A stretch of 64,000 bases of DNA from the NCBI GenBank assembly GCA_037447655.1, contig JBBHKE010002038.1:57237-121236 (forward strand). The letters run 5' to 3'. Source of the DNA: Zygnema cylindricum (Eukaryota > Streptophyta > Zygnematophyceae > Zygnematales > Zygnemataceae). A model generated the notes under the pieces. It was given only the letters and a program-made list of their open reading frames with translations. It was not told the origin of the DNA and did not search any database. Of this stretch, positions 54,976-64,000 are shown piece by piece (the first letter of the stretch is position 1; each line of letters begins with the position of its first letter). The position numbers and the translations under genes were made by a program.

Positions 54976-55100
54976 CAAACAGTTTGTGTAGTTTAGGTTA
55001 TAATTCTTGTTAGCGCTAACAATTTGTTTAAGTTAGGTTATAATTATTGTTAGCGCTAACAGTTTCTGTAAGTTAGGTTATAATTCTTGTTAGCGCTAAC

Positions 55101-55580
55101 AGTTTCTGTCAGTTAGGCAACAATTCTTGTTAGTGCTAACAGTTTGTGTAAGTTAGGTTACATTTCTTGTTAGCGCTAACAGTTTCTGTAAGTTAGGAAA
55201 CAATTCTTGTTAGCGCTAACAAGTTGTGTAGTTCAGGTAATAATTCTTGTTAGCGCTAACAGTTTGCGTAAGTTAGGTTACAATGCCTGTTACCGCTAAG
55301 AGTGTGTGTTGTTTATGTATCAATTCTCGTTAGCGCTATCAGTTTGTGTAAGTTAGGTTACAATTTTTGTTATCGCTAACAGTTTCTGTCAGTTAGGTTA
55401 CAATTTTTGTTAGCGCTAAAAGTTTGTGTAAGTTAGGCAACAATTCTTGTTAGTGCTAACAGTTTGTGTAAGTTAGGTTACATTTCTTGTTAGCGCTAAC
55501 AGTTTGTGTAAGTTAGGAAGCAATTCTTGTTAGCGCTAACAAGTTGTGTAGTTCAGGTAATAATTCTTGTTAGCGCTAAC
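55101..55580. repeat. 320-bp duplicated block inside the satellite
   Basis: The rare variant AAGTTGTGTAGTTCAGG occurs at 55221 and 55541, and AGTTAGGCAACAATTC occurs 320 bp apart as well. This is a shift of eight monomers. Confidence 0.75.
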
Positions 55581-55600
55581 AGTTTGTGTAAGTTAAGTTA

Positions 55601-57120
55601 CAATTCCTGTTAGCGCTAACAGTTTGTGTAAGTTAGGTAACAATTCTTGTCAGCGCTAAAACTTTAAGTAAGTTAGGTTACAATTCATGTTAGCGCTAAC
55701 AATTTGTGAAAGTTAGGTAACAATCCCTGTTAGTGCTAATAGTTTCTGTAGTTTAGGTTACAATTTTTGTTAACGCTAACACTTTGTGTAAGTTAGGTTA
55801 CAATTCGTGTTACCGCTAATAGTTTGTGTAAGTCAAGTTACAATTCTTGTTAGCACTAATAGTTTGTGTAAGTTAGGTAACAATTCTTGTTAGCGCTAAC
55901 AGTTTGTGTAAGACAGGTTACGTTTCTTGTTAGCGCTAACAGTTTGTGTAAGTTAGGTTACAATTCCTGTTAGCGCTAACAGTTTCTAAAAGTTAGGTAG
56001 CAATTACTATTAGCGCTAACACTTTGTGAAAGTTAGGTAATAATTCCTATTAGCGCGATTAGTTTGTGTAGTTTAAGTTATAATTTCTCTTAGCGATAAC
56101 AGTTTGCGTAAGTTAGGTTACAATTTTTGTTAGCGCTAACAGTTTGTGTAAGTTAGGTTACAATTCTTGTTATCACTAACAGTTTGTATAAGTTAGTTTA
56201 CAATTCTTGTTAGCGCTAACAGTTTGTGTAAGTTAGGTTACCATTCTTGTTAGCGCTAACAGTGTGTGTAGGTTAGGTTACAATTCTCGTTAGCGCTATC
56301 AGTTTGTGTAAGTTAGGTTACAATTCTTGTTATCGCTAACAGTTTGGGTAAGTTAGGTTACAATTCCTGTTAGCGCTAACAGTTTGTGTAAGTTAGGTAA
56401 CAATTCTTGTTAGCGCTAAAACTTTAAGTAAGTTAGGTTACAATTCATGTTAGCGCTAACAATTTGTGAAAGTTAGGTAACAATCCCTGTTAGTGCTAAT
56501 AGTTTCTGTAGTTTAGGTTACAATTTTTGTTAACGCTAACACTTTGTGTAAGTTAGGTTACAATTCGTGTTACCGCTAATAGTTTGTGTAAGTCAAGTTA
56601 CAATTCTTGTTAGCACTAATAGTTTGTGTAAGTTAGGTAACAATTCTTGTTAGCGCTAACAGTTTGTGTAAGACAGGTTACGTTTCTTGTTAGCGCTAAC
56701 AGTTTGTGTAAGTTAGGTTACAATTCCTGTTAGCGCTAACAGTTTCTAAAAGTTAGGTAGCAATTACTATTAGCGCTAACACTTTGTGAAAGTTAGGTAA
56801 TAATTCCTATTAGCGCGATTAGTTTGTGTAGTTTAAGTTATAATTTCTCTTAGCGATAACAGTTTGCGTAAGTTAGGTTACAATTTTTGTTAGCGCTAAC
56901 AGTTTGTGTAAGTTAGGTTACAATTCTTGTTATCACTAACAGTTTGTATAAGTTAGTTCACAATTCTTGTTAGCGCTAACAGTTTGTGTAAGTTAGGTTA
57001 CCATTCTTGTTAGCGCTAACAGTGTGTGTTGTTTAGGTTACAATTCTCGTTAGCGTTATCAGTTTGTGTAAGTTAGGTTACAATTCTTGTTATCGCTAAC
57101 AGTTTGTGTAAGTTAGGTCA
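55601..57120. repeat. 760-bp tandem duplication inside the satellite
   Basis: 55601-56360 and 56361-57120 match over 19 monomers, with rare private variants shared at an offset of exactly 760 bp. For example, ACTTTAAGTA is at 55661 and 56421, and AGTGTGTGT at 56261 and 57021. The copies differ at only a few sites, far fewer than neighbouring monomers do. Confidence 0.85.
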
Positions 57121-60100
57121 CAATTCCTATTAGCTCTAACAATTTGTGTAAGTTAGGTTACAATTCTTGTAAGCGATAACAAATTGTGTAAGTAAGGTTA
57201 CAATTCTTGTTAGCGCTAACAGTTTGTGTAAGTTAGGTTATAATTCCTGTTAGCGCTAACAGTTTGTGTAAGTTAGGTTACAATTCTCTTTATCGCTAAC
57301 ACTTTGTGTAAGTTAGGTTATAATTCCTATTAGCGCTAAGAGTTTGTGTAAGTTAGGTAAAAACTCTTGTTAGCACTAACAGTTTGTTTATGTTAGGTTA
57401 CATTTCTTGTTAGCGCTTATAGTTTGTGTAAGTAAGGTAACAATTCCTGTTAGCGCTTACAGATTATGAAAGTTAGGCAACAATTCTTGTTAGCGCTTAC
57501 ACTTTGTGAAAGTTAGGTAACATTTCCAGTAAGCGCTAACACTTTGTGAAAGTTAGGTAACAATTCAAGTTAACGCTAACACTTTGTGTATTTAAATAAC
57601 AATTTTTGTTAGTGCTAACAGTTTGTGTTAGTAAGGTTACAATTCCTGTTCGCGCTAACAGATTGTGAAAGTTAGGCAACAATTCTTGTTAGCGCTAACA
57701 GTTTGTGTAGTTTAGGTTACAATTTTTGTTAGTGCTAACAGTTTGTGTAAGTTAGTTTACAATTCTTGTTATCGCTAACAGTTTGTGTTAGTGAGGTTAC
57801 AATTCTTGTTATCGCTAACAGTTTGTGTAAGTCAGGTTACAATTCCTGTTAGCGCTAACATTTTGTGTTAGTTAGTTTACAATTCTTGTTATCGCTAACA
57901 GTTTGTGTTAGTGAGGTTACAATTCTTGTTATCGCATACAATTTGTGTAAGTTAGGTTACAATTCATGTTAACGCTAACAATTTTTGTAAATTAGGTTAC
58001 AATTCCTGTTAGCGCTAACAGATTGTGAAAGTTAGGCAACAATTCTTGTTAGCGCTAACAGTTTGTTTAGTTAAGGTTACAATTTTTGTTAGCGCTAACA
58101 GTTTGTGTAAGTTTGGTTACAATTCCTATTAGCGCTAACAGTTTGTGTAGTTTAGGTTACAATTCCTGTTAGCGCTAACAATTTGTGTAAATTAGGTTAC
58201 AATTCTTGTAAGCGATAACAGATTGTGTAAGTAAGGTTACAATTCTTGTTATCGCTAACAGTTTGTGTAAGTCAGGTTACAATTCCTGTTAGCGCTAACA
58301 GTTTGTGTAAGTTAGGTTATAAATCTTGTTAGTGTTAACATTTTGTGTAAGTTAGGTTAGAATTCCTGTTAGCGCTAACAGTTTGTGTAGTTTAGGTAAC
58401 AATTTTTGTTTCCGCTAACAGTTTGTGTAAGTTAGGTTACAATTCTTGTTAGGCTTACAGTTTGTGTAAGTTACGGTACAATTCTTGTTAGCGCTAACAG
58501 TTTGTGTAGTTTAGGTAACAATTCTTGTTAGCGCTAACAGATTGTGTAAGTTAGGTTACAATTCTAGTTAGCGCAAACAGTTTGTGTAAGTTAGGTAACA
58601 ACTCCTGTTAGCGCTAACAGTTTGTGTAGTTTAGGTAACAATTCTTGTTAGCGCTAACAGTTTGTGTAAGTTAGGTTCCAATTCTTGTTATTGCTAACAG
58701 TTTGTGTAAGTTAGGTTACAATTCCTTTGCGCTAACAGTTTGTGTAAGTTAGGTAACAATTCTTGTTAGCACTAACAGTTTGTATAAGTTAGGTTACAAG
58801 TATTGTTATCGCTAACAGTTTGTGTAAGTTAGGTAATAATTCCTGTTAACGCTAACGGTTTGTGTAGTTTAGGTTACAATTCCTTTACGCTAACAGTTTG
58901 TGTAAATTAGGTTAAAATTCTTGTTAGCGCTAACAGTTTGTGTAAGTTAGGTTACATTTTCTGTTAGCGCTAACAATTTGTGTAGTTTAGGTGAAAATTC
59001 CTGTTAGCGCTAACAGTTTGTGTAGTTTAGGTGAAAATTCTTGTTAACGCTAACAGTTTGTGTAAATTAGGTTACAATTCTTGTTATCGCTAACAGTTTG
59101 TGTAAGTTTGGTTACAATTTGTGTTATCGCTAGCACTTTCTGTAAGTTAGAATACAATTCTTGTTATCGCTAACAGTTTGTGTAAGTTAAGAAACAATTC
59201 CTGTTAACGCTAAGAGTTTGTGTAGTTTAGGTAACAATTATTGTTAGCGCTAACAGTTTGTGTAAGTTAGGTTCCAATTCTTGTTATCGCTAACAGTTTG
59301 TGTAAGTTAGGTAACAATTCCTGTTAGCGCTACCAGTTTGTGTAGTTTAGGTAACAATTCTTGTTAGTGCTAACAGTTTGTGTAAGTTAATTAACAATTC
59401 CTTTTAGCGCTAACAGTTTGTATAAGTTAGGTAATAATTATTGTAATCGCTAACAATTTGTGTAAGTTAGGTAATAATTCTTGTTAACGCTAATGGTTTG
59501 TGTAGTTTAGGTTACAATTCCTTTACGCTAACAGTTTGTGTAAGTTATGCTAAAATTCTTGTTAGCGCTAACAGTTTGTGTAAGTTAGGTTACATTTTCT
59601 GTTAGCGCTAACAATTTGTGTAGTTTAGGTAAAAATTCATGTTAACGCTAACAGTTTGTGTAAGTTAGGTTACAATTCCTGTTAGCGCTAACAGTTTGTG
59701 TAGTTTAGGTAACTATTCTTGTTAACGCTAATAGTTTGTGTAAGTAAGGTTACAATTCTTGTTATCGCTAACAGTTTGTGTAAGTTTGGTTACAATTTGT
59801 GTTATCGCTAACACTTTCTGTAAGTTAGGTTACAATTCTTGTTATCGCTAACAGTTTGTGTAAGTTAAGTAACAATTCCTTTTAACGCTAAGAGTTTGTG
59901 TAGTTTAGGTAACAATTCTTGTTAGCGCTAATAGTTTGTGTAAGTTAGGTTCCAATTCTTGTTATCGCTAACAGTTTATGTAAGTTAGGTTACAATTCTT
60001 GTTAGCGCTAACAGTTTGTGTAATTAGGATACAATTCCTGTTAACGCTAACAGTTTATGTAGTTTAGGTAACAATTATTGTTAGCGCTAACAGTTTGTAT

Positions 60101-63100
60101 AAGTTAGGTTACAATTTTTGTTATCGCTAACAGTTTGTGTAAGTTAGGTTACAATTCTTGTTATCGCTTAAAGTTTTTGTAAGCTAGGTAACAATTCCTG
60201 TTAGCGCTAACAATTTGTGTAGTTTAGGTAACAATTCTTGTTAGCGCTAACAGTTTGTGTAAGTTAGGTTACCATTATTGTTATCGCTAATAGTTTGTGT
60301 AAGTTAGGTTACAATTCCTGTTATCGCCAACAGTTTGTGTAAGTTAGGTAATAATTCCTCTTATCGCTAACAGTTTTAGTTTAGGTTACAATTCCTTTGC
60401 GCCTTCATTTTGTGTAAGTTAGGTTACAATTTTTGTTAGCGCTAACAATTTATGTAGTTTAGGTAACAATTCTTGTTAGCGCTAACAGTTTGTGTAAGTT
60501 AGGTTACAATTCTTGTTATCGTAACAGTTTGTGTAAGATAGGTTACAATTCTTGTTATCACTAACAATTTCTGTAAGTTAGGTTATAATTCCTCTTAGCG
60601 CTAACAGTTTCAGTTTAGGTTAAAATTCTTTTGCTTTAATAGTTTGTGTAAGTTAGGTTACAATTCTTGTTAGCGCTAACAGTTTGTGTAAGTTAGGTTA
60701 CAATTTTTGTTAGCGCTAACAGTTTGTGTAGTTTAGGTAAAACCTCTTGTTATCGCTAATAGTTTGTGTAAGTTAGGTTACAATTTCTGTTAGCGCTAAC
60801 AGTTTGTGTAGTTTAGGTAACAATTCTTGTTAGCGCTAACAATTTTTGTAATTTAAGTTACATGTCTTGTTAACGCTAACAGTTTGTGTAAGTTAGGTTA
60901 TAATATTTGTTATCACTAACAGTTTGTGTAAGTTAGGTTACAATTCTTGTTATCGCTAACAGTTTGTTTAAGTTAGGTCACAATTCTTGTTAGCGCTAAC
61001 AGTTTCTGTTAGTTAGGTAACAATTCATGTTAGCTCTAACACTTTGTGAAAGATAGGTAACAATTCATGTTAGCGAAAACAGTTTGTGTAAGTTAGGTAA
61101 TAATTCTTGTTAGCGCTTATAGTTTGTGTAAGTTAGGTCATAATTCCTGTTAACGCTAACAGTTTGTGTAGTTTAGGTTACAATTTCTTTGCGCTAACAG
61201 TTTGTGTAAGTTAGGTTACAATTCTTGTTAGCGCTAACAGTTTGTGTAAGTTAGGTTATAGTTTCTGTTAGCGCTAACAGTTTGTGTAGTTTAGGTAACA
61301 ATTTTGTTAGCGCTAATTGTTTGTGTAAGTTAGGTTACAATTCTTGTTAGCGATAACAGTTTGTGTAGTTTAGGTAACAATTCTTGTTAATGCTAACAGT
61401 TTGTGTAAGTTAGGTTACAATTTTTGTTATCACTAACAGTATGTGTAAGTTAGGTTACAATTCTTATTATTCCTAACAGTTTGTGTAAGTTAGGAATCAA
61501 TTCTTGTTAGCGCTAACAGTTTCTGTTAGTAAGGTAACAATTTTTGTTAACGCTAACAATTTGTGAAAGTTAGGTAATAATTCATGTTAACGCTAACACT
61601 TTGTGTAAGTTAGGTTACAATTCTTGTTAGCGCTAACAGTTTGTGTAAGTTAGGTAGTAAATCATGTTAGCGCTAACAGTTTGTGTAAGTTAGGATACAA
61701 TTCCTGTTATCGCTAACAATTAATGTAGTTTAGGTAACAATTCTTGTTTACGCTAACAGTGTGTGTAAGTAAGGTTACAATTTATGTTATCACTAACAGT
61801 TTGTGTAAGTTAGGTTACAATTCTTATAATCGCTAACAGTTTGTGTAAGTTAGGAAACAATTATTGTTAGCGCTAACACTTTCTGTTAGTTAGGTAACAA
61901 TTTATGTTAACGCTAACACTTTGTGAAAGTTAGGTAACAATTCATGTTAACGTTAACACTTGGTGTATTTGGATAACAATTCTTGTTAGCGCTAATAGTT
62001 TGTGTAAGTTAGGTTACAATTCTTTTTATCGCTAACAGTTTGTGTAAGTTAGGTTACATTTCTTGTTATCTCTAACAGTTTGTGTAAGTTTTGGTTACAA
62101 TTCCTATTAGCGCTAACAGTTTGTGTAAGTTAGGTAGCAATTTATGTTAGCGCTAACAATTTGTGTAAGTTAGGATACAATTCCTGTTACTGCTAACAGT
62201 TTATGTAGTTTAGGTAATAATACTTGTTTAGGCTAACAGTTTGTGTAAGTTAGGTTACAATTCTTGTTATCGCTAACAATTTGTGTAAGTTAGGTAATAA
62301 TTCCTGTTTGCACTAACAGTTTGTGTAGTTTAGGTTACAATTCCTTTGCAGTAACAATTTGTGTAAGTTAGGTTACAATTTTTGTTAGCGCTAACAATTT
62401 GTGTAAATTAGGATACAATTCCTAACTGCGTTAACAATTTATGTAGTTTAGGTAACAATTCTTGTTTACGCTAATAGTTTGTGTAAGTAAAGTAACAATT
62501 CTTCTTATCGCTAACAGTTTGGGTAAGTTAGGTTACAATTCCTGTTAGCGCTAACAGTTTGTGTAAGTTAGGTAACAATTATTGTTAGCGCTAACTGTTT
62601 GTGTGAGTTAAGAAATAATTCCTGTTAGCACTAACTGTTTGTGTAGTTTAGGTTACAATACCTGTTAGCGCTAACAGTTTATGTAGTTTAGGTAACTATT
62701 CTTGTTAGCACTAACAGTTTGTGTATTTAGGTTACAATTTTTTTAGCGCTAACAGTTTGTGTAAGTTAGGTTACAATTCTTGTTAGTGCTAACAGTTTGT
62801 GTAAGTTAGGATACAATTCTTGTTAGCACAAAAAATTTATGTAGTTTAGGTAACAATTCTTGTTAGCGCTAACAATTTGTGTAAGTTAGGTTACACTTTT
62901 TAATACCGTAGCAGTTTGTGTAAGTTATGTTACAATTTTTGTTAGCGCTAACAATTTATGTAGTTTAGGTAACAATTCTAAATAGCGGTAACAGTTTGGT
63001 TACAATTCTTGTTATCGTAACAATTTGTGTAAGTTAGGTTATAATTCTTGTTATCGCTAACAGTTTGTGTAAGTTAGGTAATAATTTGTCTTAGCGCTAA

Positions 63101-64000
63101 CAATTTTTGTAATTTAAGTTACATGTCTTGTTAAGGCTAACAGTTTGTGTAAGTTAGGTTATAATTTTTGTTATCACTAATATTTTGTGTAAGTTAGGTT
63201 ACAATTCTTGTTATCGCTAACAGTTGGTGTAAGTTAGGTAACAATTCTCGTTAGCGCTAACAATTTCTGTTAGTTAAGTAACAATTCATGTTAGCGCTAA
63301 CACTTTGTGAAAGTTAGGTAACAATTCATGTTAACGCTAAAACTTTGTGTATTTTAGGTTACAATTCTTGTTATTGTTAACAAGTTGTGTAAGTTAGGTT
63401 ACAACTCTTGTTAAAGCTAACAGTTTGAGTAAATTACGTTGCAATTCCTGCTAGCGCTAACTGTTTGTGTAAGTTAGGTAATAATTCATGTTAGCGCTAA
63501 CAGTTTGTGTAGTGTAGGTTACAATACCTTTGCGGTAAACGTTATTGTAAGTTAGGTTACAATTCTTGTTAGCGCTAACAGTTTGTGTAAGTTAGGATAC
63601 AATTCATGTTAGAGCTTATAGTTTATGTAGTTTAGGTAACAATTGTTGTTATTGCTAACAGTTTGTGTAAATTAGGTAACAATTCCTGTTAGCGCTAACA
63701 ATTTGTGTAGTTTAGGTCACAATTTTTGTAAACGTTAACAGTTTGTGTAAGTTAGGTAATAATTCTTGTTAGCGCTAACAATTTGTGTAGTTTAGGTTAC
63801 AATTCCTTTGCGTTAACAGTTTGTGTAAGTAAGGTTACAATTTCTGTTAGCGCTAACAGTTTGTGTAGTTTAGGTTACAATTCTTGTTATCGCTAACAGT
63901 TTGTGTAAGTTAGGATACAATTGCTGTTAGCACTAATAGTTTGTGTAAGTTAGGTTATAATTCCTGTTAGCGCTAACAGTTTGTGTAGTTTAGGTTACAA

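Larger units (their letters stand above)
54976..64000. repeat. 40-bp satellite array, right part (runs off the window)
   Basis: About 225 monomers of the same family as 44204-48526, continuing in phase across the A4 insertion. It contains local higher-order repeats (19 monomers, 760 bp, at 55601-57120; 8 monomers, 320 bp, at 55101-55580) and recurrent short units with CCTTTGCGCTAAC or CCTTTACGCTAAC (for example near 58725, 58887, 59522, 61190, 63805). It has no edge inside the window. Confidence 0.95.

Noticed and set aside
44204-64000. CRISPR-like direct repeats
   Set aside because: Units are head-to-tail with no unique spacers, and the sequence around is eukaryotic retrotransposon.
44204-64000. 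Telomere-like motif (TTAGGTTA) in the satellite
   Set aside because: It occurs once per 40-bp unit and never as a 6-7 bp tandem; this is not telomeric repeat.

Overview
The window looks like gene-free heterochromatin from a large eukaryotic genome. It holds two kinds of sequence: a pile of nested Ty1/copia LTR retrotransposons (1-44203, plus 48527-54975) and a satellite of 40-bp monomers (44204-48526 and 54976 to the window end). No host gene, rRNA or complete tRNA was found. The pol proteins (DSG protease, HHCC/DDE integrase, YVDD reverse transcriptase, RNase H) resemble Tork/TNT-like copia elements of green plants, so a plant or streptophyte source is most likely. The species cannot be told from the sequence.

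Layout of 1-41523. A family-B copia element on the minus strand (E1; 5' LTR 40519-41523) is split inside its integrase by a second family-B element, E2 (2263-36523, target duplication GTTTC). E2 is split twice. Its integrase carries a tandem gag-only element, C (5490-14625, LTR-int-LTR-int-LTR). Its gag carries the family-A element A1 (15740-34613, duplication CATGG). The 5' LTR of A1 holds a solo LTR (21406-22713, duplication ATCCT) and element A3 (22862-33954, duplication AATGT). The 3' LTR of A3 holds A2 (23278-29714, duplication AAATC), the youngest and least damaged copy. This makes five nested levels, E1 > E2 > A1 > A3 > A2, supported by perfect 5-bp duplications for E2, A1, the solo LTR, A3 and A2. 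At the left edge a further LTR (X, 1-713) abuts E1 pol.

Layout of 41524-64000. Twenty-three bases after E1, a plus-strand family-B element (E4, 41547-44203) starts head-to-head with E1 and is cut off in the integrase zinc finger, where the satellite begins. The satellite monomer is 40 bp with a palindromic core, GTTAGCGCTAAC. Another family-A element, A4 (48527-54975), sits inside the array.

Shared biology. All the elements use a copia/Ty5-type primer site (GGTTATGGGCCC, complementary to the anticodon region of initiator tRNA-Met). In families A and B the gag frame is already open from an ATG inside the 5' LTR and runs through the primer site. The family-A and -B LTRs share three unusual modules: a long U3 stem-loop whose arms differ between families yet still pair, an antisense tRNA/Pol III-like block (GGTTCGAGTCC followed by TTTT in the best copies), and a GTAC-rich dyad. 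All coding regions are broken to some degree. A2 is the closest to intact, with three short indels, two of them in homopolymers.
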